Notes: generated by a model from the letters alone, not told the origin. A stretch of DNA of 64,000 bases from Litorimonas sp965205225 (GCA_965205225.1 CBDBFZ010000003.1:1612001-1676000), one strand, 5' to 3'; numbered from the stretch's first letter, positions 26,136-35,030 are shown. Translations and numbers: made by a program.

Positions 26136-26594
26136 CTAGGCGGCCACAGCCTTCACGATTTTTCCCGGATGGCCTGGCGGCTCACCTTTGGGCAGAGCGT
26201 CGATCATATTCATACCATCTTCGACTTCGCCCCAGACCGTATATTGACCATCGAGGAAGCGTGCATCGTCAAAGCAGATGAAGAATTGGCTTGAGGCCGA
26301 GTTTGGATTGGACGAGCGGGCCATTGAGCACACACCGCGCACATGTGGTTCCTTGGAAAACTCAGCTGGGATCTGCTTCTTGGCGCCACCCATACCGGTT
26401 CCATCCGGACAACCGCCCTGCGCCATGAATCCGTCGATGACTCGGTGAAAAGTCAGGCCGTCATAGAAACCGTCTTTTACCAATGCGGTAATCTGCCCCA
26501 CATGTTTCGGAGCCAGGTCTGAACGCAATTTGATGGTCACATCGCCAGTTTCACCCGTTTGTGTATCGACGGTCAGGATAAGTGTTTCGGACAT
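26136..26594 (-). CDS. Cytoplasmic cyclophilin-type peptidyl-prolyl isomerase
   Basis: A 152-residue single-domain cyclophilin that speeds cis-trans isomerisation at proline. It has no signal peptide. Conserved text includes YDGLTFHRVIDGFMAQGG with the catalytic Arg, SMARSSNPNSASSQFFICF, and GQYTVWGEVEDGMN. I chose ATG 26594 with AAGGA about eleven bases upstream. An ATG nine bases earlier sits too close to that site. It pairs with a periplasmic cyclophilin just upstream. Confidence 0.93.
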   Translation of the reverse strand: MSETLILTVDTQTGETGDVTIKLRSDLAPKHVGQITALVKDGFYDGLTFHRVIDGFMAQGGCPDGTGMGGAKKQIPAEFSKEPHVRGVCSMARSSNPNSASSQFFICFDDARFLDGQYTVWGEVEDGMNMIDALPKGEPPGHPGKIVKAVAA

Positions 26595-26615
26595 TATATT
26601 CATATTCCTTGAATT

Positions 26616-27506
26616 TTAGAGTGTTCGAGACGGAATCTTTATGTCACAGATATCGTCATAGGTTTGGGTTAAAATCCAGTTCGAGAAGGCATCAGACGCT
26701 GCATCTAGGACCTGCACTGTCGGACGGTTAGCCTCAGATAGATCAGCCGCGATCCGTACCCTGTTCATCTGATCGGGCACAAACCCCTCAGTCTGGCCTA
26801 TGACACCTTCTTTAAATGAGGTCAGATGCTTACGCCCAATCACAGTGTTGCCCCAAATCGAATATTGAGAATCGAGGTGCTCGGCCTTGCCGCGCATGAG
26901 AAAGAACTGAGAATTGGCACTATTGGGGTCAGACGTCCGAGCCATGGAGGTGACGCCTGAGCAATGAAGGCCATAGGCGGCAACTTTTCCGTCCCGAGTC
27001 AGGATCGCTTGGCTGATCGGCTGCGTCGCAACGGGGAGTGATTTGTAGAAACCGGTCGCTATGACCGTGCGGCTTTCATCGCCGCCGCGAGCTGAAACCA
27101 GTGTCACCTCCATATCTTCGCCGCGGCGAAAATCGAATTCCGCTCCAATATTGGGGAGATCACTGTCACCGGTGCCATTCCCGTTCGACCCGTCACCCGT
27201 CTGGTTCATGAACCCATCAATCACGCGGTGAAACACGACACCATCATAGAAACCATCCCGCGCAAGCTGTTTGATCTGAGCCACATGTTTCGGGGCAATC
27301 TCGGGAAACAACTCCACACCGATCTGGCCATAGGCCGTGTTGATCAGCATCAGGTTTTCCGGCTCCACAGTTCGCCACGCGGATTCTGGAAAGGTTACTT
27401 CGCCCGCAACAATACCGTCAACGTAACTCTGGGAGGCATCATTGGAACAGGCTGGGCTAGCAATAGCCAGGACCGACAGGGTTGCAAATCGAAGTGTCAT
27501 CTTCAT
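26616..27506 (-). CDS. Exported cyclophilin-type peptidyl-prolyl isomerase
   Basis: A 296-residue protein with an N-terminal export signal ending near ASPACSND. The Cys may be lipidated, although SPAC is a poor lipobox. The cyclophilin fold follows, with FYDGVVFHRVIDGFMNQTG, SMARTSDPNSANSQFFLM and DSQYSIWGNTVIG. An insertion of about 50 residues (around the GDESRTVIATGFY region) and a C-terminal extension of about 60 residues with two Cys go beyond the basic fold. It probably assists folding in the periplasm. Its start overlaps the coaD stop by 4 bp. Confidence 0.9.
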   Translation of the reverse strand: MKMTLRFATLSVLAIASPACSNDASQSYVDGIVAGEVTFPESAWRTVEPENLMLINTAYGQIGVELFPEIAPKHVAQIKQLARDGFYDGVVFHRVIDGFMNQTGDGSNGNGTGDSDLPNIGAEFDFRRGEDMEVTLVSARGGDESRTVIATGFYKSLPVATQPISQAILTRDGKVAAYGLHCSGVTSMARTSDPNSANSQFFLMRGKAEHLDSQYSIWGNTVIGRKHLTSFKEGVIGQTEGFVPDQMNRVRIAADLSEANRPTVQVLDAASDAFSNWILTQTYDDICDIKIPSRTL

Positions 27507-28006
27507 GTAAATCTATCCTTCAACCGTTTCACGACTTCTGGAGTCACGAACTGCTCTACATTGCCACCCAGCCGCGCGATCTCTTTGACGAGTCTCGAGG
27601 CGATAGTCTGAAACTGCGGGTCTGCCATCAGAAAAACCGTTTCAATATCCGGATTCAGACGATCGTTCATCCCTGCCATCTGAAACTCATATTCAAAATC
27701 GGACACTGCCCGTAAGCCGCGGACTATCATGGACGCTCCGCAGGATTCAACGAAGTGAATCAGCAAGCCCTCAAAGGGCTTAACTTCAACTTCAATACGT
27801 TTCCGGAAGGGGGCAACAACATGTTCCACCATCTCGACCCGCTCATCGAGTGAAAAAAGCGGATTCTTACCGCGATTTTTGGCCACGCCGACGACAAGCG
27901 TGTCGCACAGACGCGATGCCCGTTTCATGATATCAAGATGCCCAAGGGTCATTGGATCGAATGTTCCCGGATAAAGGGCGATCCTGTGGGGTGTTCGTTT
28001 GCTCAT
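27503..28006 (-). CDS. coaD: Phosphopantetheine adenylyltransferase
   Basis: CoaD adenylates 4'-phosphopantetheine to dephospho-CoA, the penultimate step of CoA synthesis. The 167-residue protein has the nucleotidyltransferase motif ALYPGTFDPMTLGHLDI near the N-terminus, KNPLFSLDERVEMV, IVRGLRAVSDFEYEFQMAGMN and the ATP-binding QTIASRLVKEIARLGG. The length is normal. It is the first gene of the coaD-cyclophilins-queA-tgt run on the minus strand. Confidence 0.97.
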   Translation of the reverse strand: MSKRTPHRIALYPGTFDPMTLGHLDIMKRASRLCDTLVVGVAKNRGKNPLFSLDERVEMVEHVVAPFRKRIEVEVKPFEGLLIHFVESCGASMIVRGLRAVSDFEYEFQMAGMNDRLNPDIETVFLMADPQFQTIASRLVKEIARLGGNVEQFVTPEVVKRLKDRFT

Positions 28007-28071
28007 TAGCGGGGGTTTACGTGACGAAATCGGCTCCGACTAGGGGAATAGTTGCCGCATCTTTGGTTGCT

Positions 28072-28388
28072 CTAATCCTCCTCGTAGACATGCTCTCGTA
28101 CCGATTTCAGTTCTTCAACCATACGCTATAGCTTGGTTCGTGATATCGACGCCAGCGTCCGTAAGATCGCCCGTAGCTTCCGGTAGACATCCCCATCACC
28201 AGCCTCTTCCATGTCTGCGGCAATGACTTGCAACGTATAGCCTGCGCATCTTCGTCTGATTTATTCATCAGGCTTGCCGCCTAGTGACCCAAAGCCTTGT
28301 TTCTGCTGGCTTCCGCTTTGAATTCCTTGGCAGCGTTGAGAACGAATCGAGCTTCAACTGCATTCTTGCGATCATCGAAAACGGACAT
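28072..28388 (-). pseudogene. Inactivated DUF1476 gene (F1-ATPase zeta-subunit-like)
   Basis: Read from ATG 28388 the text MSVFDDRKNAVEARF is a clear DUF1476 start. After KALGH a TAG replaces the expected Trp codon of the family's LGLWAA motif. The text then continues as AASLMNKSDEDAQ, shifts frame to YTLQVIAADMEEAGDGDVYR, shifts again to DLTDAGVDITNQAIA and once more to MVEELKSVREHV, ending at a stop at 28072. The family's normal length (about 105 residues) is retained, so the gene died by point changes and small indels. DUF1476 includes the alphaproteobacterial zeta subunit, which inhibits ATP hydrolysis by F1-ATPase. Lying divergently beside purC is a common alphaproteobacterial arrangement. 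Confidence 0.85.
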
Positions 28389-28611
28389 TTTTATTCCTCA
28401 GTAGAAATTCATGACACGTCTTCAGGGAACGCTCCACACAGATTGTGATGTTTTTATCGCCATTACAAAGCGGGTTTCGCTGCGACAAGCCGCATCTTCA
28501 GTTCGCAGACTTATCCTCTGTCCTAACTGACCACATGGCGTTGCCGCACGCGCCCCCTTCGTCTAAAGGGCGCTCTCACTGCATGGGAGCCCAGAGAGGG
28601 AGCATGGGCCA
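28389..28611. promoter_or_regulatory. Leader region upstream of purC
   Basis: This gap of about 220 bp must hold the promoter of the purine genes. No clear -35/-10 pair or riboswitch fold was recognised. It contains the palindrome at 28550-28573. Just before purC there is GAGAGGGAGC followed by an ATG that opens a three-codon frame (ATG GGC CAA TGA), whose stop overlaps the purC ATG. Confidence 0.4.
28550..28573. repeat. Imperfect palindrome, second copy of the 9397-9418 element
   Basis: GCGCCC and GGGCGC form the stem around CCTTCGTCTAAA. The right half GTCTAAAGGGCGC is identical to the minus-strand reading of the element next to tRNA-His, and the left half differs by a two-base insertion. 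Confidence 0.5.
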
Positions 28612-29388
28612 ATGAGTCGTCGCAAGCAGATTTACGATGGTAAGGCCAAGATCCTTTATGAAGGGCCGGAGCCTGGCACGCTGGTCCAGTATTTCAAGGA
28701 CGACGCCACTGCGTTCAATGCGCAGAAGAAGGCGACACTCGATGGCAAGGGCGTGCTAAATAACCGGATCTCCGAATTCGTCATGCTCCGCTTAATGGAA
28801 ATTGGTATACCAACTCACTTCATTCGCCGCCTCAACATGCGCGAACAGCTTATCAAGCGCGTTGAAATCGTGCCACTTGAAGTCATCTGTCGCAACATCG
28901 CTGCAGGCACGTTGTCCAAACGTCTTGGAATTGAAGAAGGTGAAAAGCTGCCGCGTTCGATTGTGGAATTCTGCCTTAAACGCGACGATCTTGGCGACCC
29001 GCTCATTGCTGAAGAACATATCTATGCATTCGGATGGGCAAGCCAGGGCGAACTGGACGAGATGATCGCCATGACGCTGCGAATTAACGACTATCTGCAA
29101 GGCATGTTCGCTGGCATTGGAATCCGGCTCGTTGACTTCAAGCTTGAATTTGGCCGGCTGCAACATCCGGACGGCCTGGACGGTCACATGATCGTGCTGG
29201 CTGATGAGATCAGCCCTGACAGTTGCCGTCTCTGGGATATGGAAACCAACAAAAAACTCGACAAGGACCGGTTCCGCCGGGACCTTGGCGAAGTGACCAA
29301 AGCCTATACAGAAGTTGCAACTCGCCTTGGTATTCTTAAGCCCAACCCATCTTCCGCCAATATTTCCGTCATTTCCTCCAACGATTAG
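28612..29388 (+). CDS. purC: SAICAR synthetase
   Basis: PurC joins aspartate to CAIR with ATP, step seven of purine synthesis. The 258-residue protein has the N-terminal KQIYDGKAKILYEGP strand, FNAQKKATLDGKG, the PLEVICRNIAAGTLSKRLG block and LVDFKLEFGR followed by LADEISPDSCRLWD. Start and length are standard. It begins the purC-purS-purQ-purL-bolA-grxD run. Confidence 0.97.
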   Translation: MSRRKQIYDGKAKILYEGPEPGTLVQYFKDDATAFNAQKKATLDGKGVLNNRISEFVMLRLMEIGIPTHFIRRLNMREQLIKRVEIVPLEVICRNIAAGTLSKRLGIEEGEKLPRSIVEFCLKRDDLGDPLIAEEHIYAFGWASQGELDEMIAMTLRINDYLQGMFAGIGIRLVDFKLEFGRLQHPDGLDGHMIVLADEISPDSCRLWDMETNKKLDKDRFRRDLGEVTKAYTEVATRLGILKPNPSSANISVISSND

Positions 29389-29396
29389 GCTCCCCC

Positions 29397-29648
29397 ATGA
29401 TTGCCCGCATTTATGTCGGCTTGAAACCCGGCGTTCTCGATCCGCAAGGACGAACGACAGCCAACTCCCTCAACGACCTGGGCTTCAACGAAGTCGTGGA
29501 TGCTAAACAGGGCAAAGTTATCGAGCTTAAATTCGCCGAATCGGACGCGACTGCCGAGGCTGTTGAGGCCCGCGTCAAAGAGATGTGCGAAAGGCTCCTA
29601 GCCAATACGGTGATCGAGAGTTACCGCATAGAGCTGGATGAGGCATAA
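29397..29648 (+). CDS. purS: FGAM synthase subunit PurS
   Basis: PurS is the small structural subunit that bridges PurL and PurQ in three-part FGAM synthase, moving ammonia from glutamine to FGAR. The 83-residue protein has the typical start ARIYVGLKPGVLDPQG and the end CERLLANTVIESYRIEL. Eight bases separate it from purC. Confidence 0.96.
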   Translation: MIARIYVGLKPGVLDPQGRTTANSLNDLGFNEVVDAKQGKVIELKFAESDATAEAVEARVKEMCERLLANTVIESYRIELDEA

Positions 29649-29652
29649 CGTC

Positions 29653-30315
29653 GTGCAGACGGCTGTTATCGTCTTCCCTGCCTCCAATTGTGACCGCGAT
29701 GCTGCGAGCGCTCTGAAAAAGCTGACCGGGAAAGCCCCCCGCATGGTCTGGCATAAAGATCCGATCATCCCTGAAGATGTTGGTTTCGTTGTCGTACCCG
29801 GCGGGTTTTCTTACGGCGACTATCTGCGGTCCGGGGCGATCGCCGCGAATTCGCCGGTCATTCAGGATCTCAAGCGCAAGGCCGAAGGTGGCTTGCCGGT
29901 TCTCGGTATTTGCAACGGATTCCAGATTCTGACCGAAGCGCGGATGTTGCCCGGCGCTCTCATGCGCAACATCAACCAGAAATTCGTCTGCCAGATTAGC
30001 CGCCTGAGGCTCGCCAATGCCGAAACGAGTTTCAGCAAACGTTATAACGCCAAGCACGATATCGACATTCCCATCGCCCACCATGACGGCAATTTCTTTG
30101 CCGACGATGACACACTGCGGCGGATCGAAGGCAATCGTCAAGTTGTGTTTCGCTATGTCGATAATCCGAATGGTTCGCTTAATGACATAGCCGGGATTAT
30201 CAATGAAGCGGGCAATGTGTTCGGCATGATGCCGCATCCCGAACGTGCGGTCGATAAACTCCATGGCGGCACAGACGGCATCCCCCTGTTCAAATCCATC
30301 CTTGAGTCGCTGTAA
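29653..30315 (+). CDS. purQ: FGAM synthase glutaminase subunit PurQ
   Basis: PurQ releases ammonia from glutamine for PurL. The triad glutaminase features are VVVPGGFSYGDYLRSGAIA, the nucleophile Cys in LGICNGFQIL, and His/Glu in MMPHPERAVD. The first strand reads AVIVFPASNCDRD, where most relatives have PGSNCDRD. I favour GTG at 29653, since GATGAGG lies nine bases upstream and it gives the usual N-terminus. ATG at 29638 would overlap purS by 11 bp and add five residues. Confidence 0.95.
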   Translation: MQTAVIVFPASNCDRDAASALKKLTGKAPRMVWHKDPIIPEDVGFVVVPGGFSYGDYLRSGAIAANSPVIQDLKRKAEGGLPVLGICNGFQILTEARMLPGALMRNINQKFVCQISRLRLANAETSFSKRYNAKHDIDIPIAHHDGNFFADDDTLRRIEGNRQVVFRYVDNPNGSLNDIAGIINEAGNVFGMMPHPERAVDKLHGGTDGIPLFKSILESL

Positions 30316-32543
30316 TGGCCCCCACCAATCCAACTGACACAATCACGCCAGAAATCGTCGCCGAGCACGGCCTGTTTAACAGAGAATATCAGATCATCCT
30401 TGACCTGGTGGGCCGCGAACCGAACCTGACTGAGCTCGGTATTTTCTCCGTTATGTGGTCAGAGCACTGCTCCTATAAATCGTCCCGGCGTCACCTCGGC
30501 AAGTTTCTGACCAAAAGCGACCGCGTTATCCAAGGTCCGGGGGAGAATGCTGGCGTTATCGATATCGACGATGGCGATGCGATTATCTTCAAGATGGAGA
30601 GTCATAATCACCCGTCCTACATCGAGCCTTATCAGGGCGCGGCGACGGGTGTTGGCGGCATCATGCGTGATGTGTTCACAATGGGGGCACGGCCAATTGC
30701 TCTACTGAACGCGCTACGCTTCGGCGCGCCAGATCACCCCAAGACCAAGAGCCTGGTTGCAGGAGTCATCACCGGGATTGGAGGATATGGAAACTGTGTC
30801 GGCGTGCCGACCGTCGGCGGTGAGACCAATTTTCATGAAGGTTATAGTGGCAACATTCTTGTCAACGCCATGTGTGTCGGCCTCGCCCGAATCGACAATG
30901 TTTTCTATTCTGCCGCCAAAGGCGTCGGCAATTCAATCTTTTATATCGGATCAAAGACGGGCCGTGATGGCATTCACGGCGCAACGATGGCCTCAGCTGA
31001 GTTCGACGATGACAGCGAAGAAAAGCGCCCGACTGTGCAGGTCGGTGACCCTTTCACTGAAAAACTTCTGATCGAAGCCTGTCTCGAACTTATGGCGACC
31101 GATGCTATTATCGCCATTCAGGATATGGGCGCGGCGGGTCTCACCTCTTCATCCATTGAGATGGCGGATAAAGGCGGCGTCGGCATCAAACTCAACCTGG
31201 ATAAAGTACCTCAGCGCGAAGAGGGTATGACGGCGTATGAAATGATGCTGTCCGAAAGTCAGGAACGCATGCTGATGGTTATCAAACCCAGCAAAGAGCA
31301 GTTGGCCTTCGACATATTCGAGAAATGGGGGTTGGATGTCGCCAAGATTGGAGTCACGACGGACACGGGTCATCTTGTTCTCACGCAGGGCAAAAAAACC
31401 GTGTGTGACATCCCGATTGCGCCTCTCGCAGACGATGCGCCAAACTATGATCGCCCGCATGCGCCGACCCCGCGCCGTAATGTATTGGAGCCGCATCAGG
31501 TTCTGGAAACTGATGACTATAACGACGCCTTGCTACGCGTCATAACAGATCCTGATATGGCGTCGAAACGCTGGATCTGGGAACAATATGATCGTCACGT
31601 CATGGCGGACACAATTGACAGCAGTCAGTCGGGCGGAGATGCCGCGATCATCCGTATTCACGGAACCAACAAGGCCGTCGCCATTACAACGGATTGTACG
31701 CCGCGCTATTGCTATGCCGACCCCGTCGAAGGCGGGAAACAGGTTGTTGCCGAAACCTGGCGAAACCTGACGGCCGTTGGTGCGGATCCAATCGCCATCA
31801 CGGATTGCCTGAATTTCGGTAATCCCGAGCGCCCTGAAATCATGGGTCAACTTATCGGCTGTATCGACGGCATGAACGAAGCCTGCCGGGCCTTCGACTA
31901 TCCCGTCGTTTCCGGCAATGTCAGTCTCTATAACGAAACCAACGGCGTCGCCATTCCGCCGACCCCCGCTGTCGGTGGTGTCGGCCTGATTTCCGATCTC
32001 AGCTATTTCAGAACACTTCAGGGCATGAAAGACGGCGACACGCTCATTTTGCTCGGCGAGACAGAAGGTTGGCTGGGAAGCTCGATCTATCTTCGCGCTT
32101 TGCACAACCGCGAAGATGGCGCTCCACCGAGAGTCAATCTGGCCGCTGAAAAGCGCAATGGCGACTATGTCCGCAAACTGATCAGAAATCGACGTGTCAG
32201 TGCTGTGCATGATCTTTCAGACGGGGGCCTTGCCGCAGCAGCCTGCGAAATGGCGTTTGCAACCGGCGTTGGCGTCTCCCTCACGAATTCGAGCGATCTA
32301 TTCGCTCACGCGTGGTATTTTGGTGAAGATCAGGCGCGCTATCTCATTGCGACCGACGTTAATTCAATCAATCCAATCCTGACAACGGCTGAAGGTCTCG
32401 GGGTCAAAGCCCAGATCGTTGGCAAGGTTGGCGGCGACCGTATACAGGCCGCAGATGCGTTCGATGTCTCTCTTCAGGGGATGAAAGAACGCTGGTCGAC
32501 CTGGATGCCAGATCTGATGAGCGGCGCGACAGAGACCGTCTGA
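30315..32543 (+). CDS. purL: FGAM synthase catalytic subunit PurL (small type)
   Basis: PurL performs the ATP-dependent amidation of FGAR to FGAM, step four of purine synthesis. The 742-residue length is that of the small, PurS/PurQ-dependent form. Visible blocks are FSVMWSEHCSYKSSRRHLG, GPGENAGVIDIDDGDAI, ESHNHPSYIEPYQGAATGVG, ALRFGAPD, SGGDAAIIRI and ISDLSYF. Its ATG overlaps the purQ stop (TAATG), and its stop overlaps the bolA start (TGATG). Confidence 0.98.
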   Translation: MAPTNPTDTITPEIVAEHGLFNREYQIILDLVGREPNLTELGIFSVMWSEHCSYKSSRRHLGKFLTKSDRVIQGPGENAGVIDIDDGDAIIFKMESHNHPSYIEPYQGAATGVGGIMRDVFTMGARPIALLNALRFGAPDHPKTKSLVAGVITGIGGYGNCVGVPTVGGETNFHEGYSGNILVNAMCVGLARIDNVFYSAAKGVGNSIFYIGSKTGRDGIHGATMASAEFDDDSEEKRPTVQVGDPFTEKLLIEACLELMATDAIIAIQDMGAAGLTSSSIEMADKGGVGIKLNLDKVPQREEGMTAYEMMLSESQERMLMVIKPSKEQLAFDIFEKWGLDVAKIGVTTDTGHLVLTQGKKTVCDIPIAPLADDAPNYDRPHAPTPRRNVLEPHQVLETDDYNDALLRVITDPDMASKRWIWEQYDRHVMADTIDSSQSGGDAAIIRIHGTNKAVAITTDCTPRYCYADPVEGGKQVVAETWRNLTAVGADPIAITDCLNFGNPERPEIMGQLIGCIDGMNEACRAFDYPVVSGNVSLYNETNGVAIPPTPAVGGVGLISDLSYFRTLQGMKDGDTLILLGETEGWLGSSIYLRALHNREDGAPPRVNLAAEKRNGDYVRKLIRNRRVSAVHDLSDGGLAAAACEMAFATGVGVSLTNSSDLFAHAWYFGEDQARYLIATDVNSINPILTTAEGLGVKAQIVGKVGGDRIQAADAFDVSLQGMKERWSTWMPDLMSGATETV

Positions 32544-32773
32544 TGGCTATGGAAGGGCCGGATATTGTCGCCTTGCTTAAGGATGCACTTCCAGATGCGG
32601 AGATTGAAATGATCGATCTGGCGGGTGATAATGATCATTGGAAAGCGATCATCGTCAGCGAGATATTCCGAGGTCTGAGCCGTGTTGCTCAACACCAGCT
32701 TGTTTACAGCGCATTGGGTGACAGGATGGGCGGGGAGCTGCACGCTCTCGCCCTTGAAACTCGCACTCCCTAA
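32543..32773 (+). CDS. BolA-family protein
   Basis: A 76-residue BolA-like protein. BolA proteins bind monothiol glutaredoxins through a shared [2Fe-2S] cluster. Typical text is DHWKAIIVSEIFRGLSRVAQHQLVYSALGDRMGGELHALAL, split here only by its length (helix then the conserved His and the RVxQHQ motif). The gene is directly followed by the monothiol glutaredoxin grxD, so the pair likely work together. It starts within the purL stop. Confidence 0.93.
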   Translation: MAMEGPDIVALLKDALPDAEIEMIDLAGDNDHWKAIIVSEIFRGLSRVAQHQLVYSALGDRMGGELHALALETRTP

Positions 32774-32841
32774 TAATTTTCTTGGCTTGAATTCGCTTGG
32801 GTCGATCCCCAGCTAAAGCGCCAACACTTCAGGAGATTCTT

Positions 32842-33177
32842 ATGTCTGATAACCCCGCTCACGCGCAGATCAACGAGACCGTCAGCGCGAATGACGTTGT
32901 CCTTTACATGAAAGGCACACCGACATTTCCGCAATGCGGGTTCTCGTCAACGGTTGTCCAGGTTTTTGACTATCTGGGCGTAAATTATGCGTCAGTGAAC
33001 GTTCTTGAAAACCCCGAAATCCGGCAGAATATCAAGGACGTCAACAATTGGCCGACCATCCCGCAGGTCTTCGTCAAAGGCGAGTTCATCGGTGGTTGCG
33101 ATATCGTCAGGGAAATGTTCGAATCAGGTGAGCTGCGCACACTCCTATCTGACAAAGGTGTGGAGATGGCTGCATAG
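32842..33177 (+). CDS. grxD: Monothiol glutaredoxin Grx4-type
   Basis: A 111-residue monothiol glutaredoxin that carries [2Fe-2S] clusters. It has the CGFS active site in PTFPQCGFSSTVVQ, the WPTIPQVFVKGEFIGGCDI glutathione-binding segment and a C-terminal helix. ATG 32842 follows AGGAG. Frames extending upstream lack similarity. It is paired with the BolA gene 68 bp before it. Confidence 0.96.
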   Translation: MSDNPAHAQINETVSANDVVLYMKGTPTFPQCGFSSTVVQVFDYLGVNYASVNVLENPEIRQNIKDVNNWPTIPQVFVKGEFIGGCDIVREMFESGELRTLLSDKGVEMAA

Positions 33178-33197
33178 CATCCTCATCGACGTGTGAC

Positions 33198-33627
33198 CTA
33201 GTTGCTGGCTTCCAGCTCTTCAGCGGTCATCGCAACCAGTTCGGCTTCAAGCTCTTCGCGGTTATTCTGCTCTACTTTCCCGGTGAGATAGATACGGTAG
33301 TAGCTGTCATTCAGCGTCGCAATCTCGTTTGCAAATGACCCGTTGCCTTCGCAGCGAATAACGCCAAGCTTCATGCCGTTATAGACTCGGGTATTGGCAG
33401 AAACACCTCGGATTGGGATGAAGCAGATCGTCCCGTCTGTCCGGTCCATGAACGGACCTGCTTTCATATTCGCAACTTGCTGCGTCGGTTACAACATCTT
33501 CGGTAGAGCCTGTTTCGATTTTGGCGGCTTCCGCCTGGGTTGCTTCGTCCGTGTCTTGGGAAAATGCGTCAGTAGACAGCGTCAGTCCGACAATGGCCAG
33601 CACTACGGTGATCCTAAAGTTAGGCAT
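33198..33627 (-). pseudogene. Frameshifted gene for a small exported protein
   Basis: From ATG 33627 (AGGAGTCC upstream) the protein starts with a convincing signal peptide (ITVVLAIVGLTLSTDAFS) and an acidic segment. Near 33480 the text moves one frame over and continues as VANMKAGPFMDRTDGTICFI and a domain with YNGMKLGVIRCEGNGSFA, then an acidic Glu-rich tail to the stop at 33198. A single-base deletion (or a sequencing error) would explain it. The family is not recognised. The mature protein would be about 115 residues. Confidence 0.6.
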
Positions 33628-33744
33628 GATGGACTCCTGGAAAATCCGGTTAAGGCCTTCTATCATTTCAATTCGGCGCGAAAAAGGACTGCATCCATAC
33701 GCATTGTGCAGGTCTCGTGCCAAGGTGCGAGGCCGCTCATCCCT

Positions 33745-34335
33745 ATGAAACCAGATCGAACACATCATGATACCGCCCGCGCGAACGGCTATTCACGCAT
33801 TTGCGGCGTGGACGAAGCTGGGCGCGGTCCGCTAGCGGGGCCAGTGGTCTGCGCCGCGGTCATCCTTGATGCATCATCCGTCCCGAATGGGTTGAACGAC
33901 AGCAAGGTCTTATCGCCTTTGCGCCGTGAACGACTCCTAAACGCTTTGGCTCCATCGGCTCAAATCCGGGTTTCCGTCATTGAGCCGACGGAAATCGACG
34001 CCCTGAACATCCTCTGGGCGAGTTTGGAAGGTATGAGCCGCGCCGTGAACGCATTGGAGGCCGATTTTGCGCTGATCGATGGCAATCGTCTCCCGCCATC
34101 TCTACCCTGCCCGGGTGAAGCCGTTATTAAAGGCGACTCACAAAGCCTCAGCATTGCGGCTGCATCGATTGTGGCGAAAGTGTCCCGAGATCGATTAATG
34201 ATCGAGGCAGACGCGCGTTATCCCGGCTACGGATTCGCGCAACATAAGGGATATCCAACGCGTGACCATATGAATGCGCTGCAGCGTCTGGGGCCAACAC
34301 CGATACACCGCCGCAACTTTGCGCCTTGCAGTTAG
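33745..34335 (+). CDS. rnhB: Ribonuclease HII
   Basis: RNase HII nicks RNA-DNA hybrids and removes misincorporated ribonucleotides. The 196-residue protein begins its core with ICGVDEAGRGPLAGPVVCAA, including the DEAGRG motif, then LNDSKVLSPLRRERL, FALIDGN and IAAASIVAKVSRDRLM, with the late HKGYPTRDH. ATG 33745 gives the family length. The longer frame upstream overlaps the neighbouring gene and is spurious. Confidence 0.96.
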   Translation: MKPDRTHHDTARANGYSRICGVDEAGRGPLAGPVVCAAVILDASSVPNGLNDSKVLSPLRRERLLNALAPSAQIRVSVIEPTEIDALNILWASLEGMSRAVNALEADFALIDGNRLPPSLPCPGEAVIKGDSQSLSIAAASIVAKVSRDRLMIEADARYPGYGFAQHKGYPTRDHMNALQRLGPTPIHRRNFAPCS

Positions 34336-34348
34336 CCTATCGGCTGGT

Positions 34349-34489
34349 CTAGAATGTCCGCTCGAACGGTTCGACATTGACCAGATAGCTATCCGTTTCC
34401 GGATCGATCTTGAATGTAAGCAGATCCGAGTCGGTTGAGTCGATCACCAGAGGGGTTTTACGGATGACGCAGCCCGCAATTGACTTCAT
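34349..34489 (-). pseudogene. C-terminal remnant of an unidentified gene
   Basis: A 46-codon frame convergent with rnhB (CVIRKTPLVIDSTDSDLLTF and an end YLVNVEPFERTF). It reads as natural protein text but is truncated toward the IS6 relic. The family is not recognised. Confidence 0.35.
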
Positions 34490-34609
34490 GCGGCGCGAGA
34501 TAGCCCCGTCTTTTCATACAATGAGTTCATGCCCAGATAGTGACGCAGCGGCGCGTTCAGAGGTCAGCTCGCGCCTGACCGGGCTGCAATCGAAGAACTA
34601 TGGCGTCCG

Positions 34610-34948
34610 CTTCAAACGCTTCTATGTAAGGCAAGTCGACGTCTCGCATGTCGGCGTCACTGACAAGCTGCGCAGTGACATAACGCCAATTCACGATCCT
34701 GCGTCTACAAAAGTAGACCACAGGGCCACAAGGGCCTGAACAACGGAGCCGGAGTCTCTCACCGTCCAACGCACTGGCACGAGACAATCATGGGGCGTTT
34801 CAAGTCACCCCGGCAAACCTCCACTCATGACCAGATCAACACCCGCTTCCAGCCCCGACGTTACAAACTCTCTTCAATATCCTGTCGCCACGCCCGCTTA
34901 GACGCCTTTCGGTTTTGGCATGACTACGCCCTCAAAATGACCGTATGA
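34610..34948 (+). pseudogene. IS6-family transposase relic
   Basis: The DDE transposase C-terminus is recognisable: VTDKLRSD near 34660, then after a frameshift LNNGAGVSHRPTHWHETIM, GRFKSPRQ, HDQINTRFQPRRYKLSS and HDYALKMTV with a stop at 34948. Some conserved residues are lost (NRAENSH reads NGAGVSH) and a stretch is missing between the two blocks. No ends or partner copy were found. Confidence 0.75.
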
Positions 34949-35030
34949 ACACACCAGACCAGAACTCCCTCACCCGTCACACAATAGCTTGGAAATACCT
35001 ACAAAACACTTGATCACAGCCAAAGTTATA

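Noticed and set aside
29575..30342. 255-codon minus-strand frame
   Set aside because: It lies opposite purQ, which matches its family over the full length. The antisense text shows no domain.
31533..32210. 225-codon minus-strand frame
   Set aside because: Antisense of purL with no recognisable motif or ribosome site.
33394..34335. 313-codon reading of the RNase HII gene
   Set aside because: The first 117 codons overlap the opposite-strand exported-protein gene and have no family match. The true start is at 33745.
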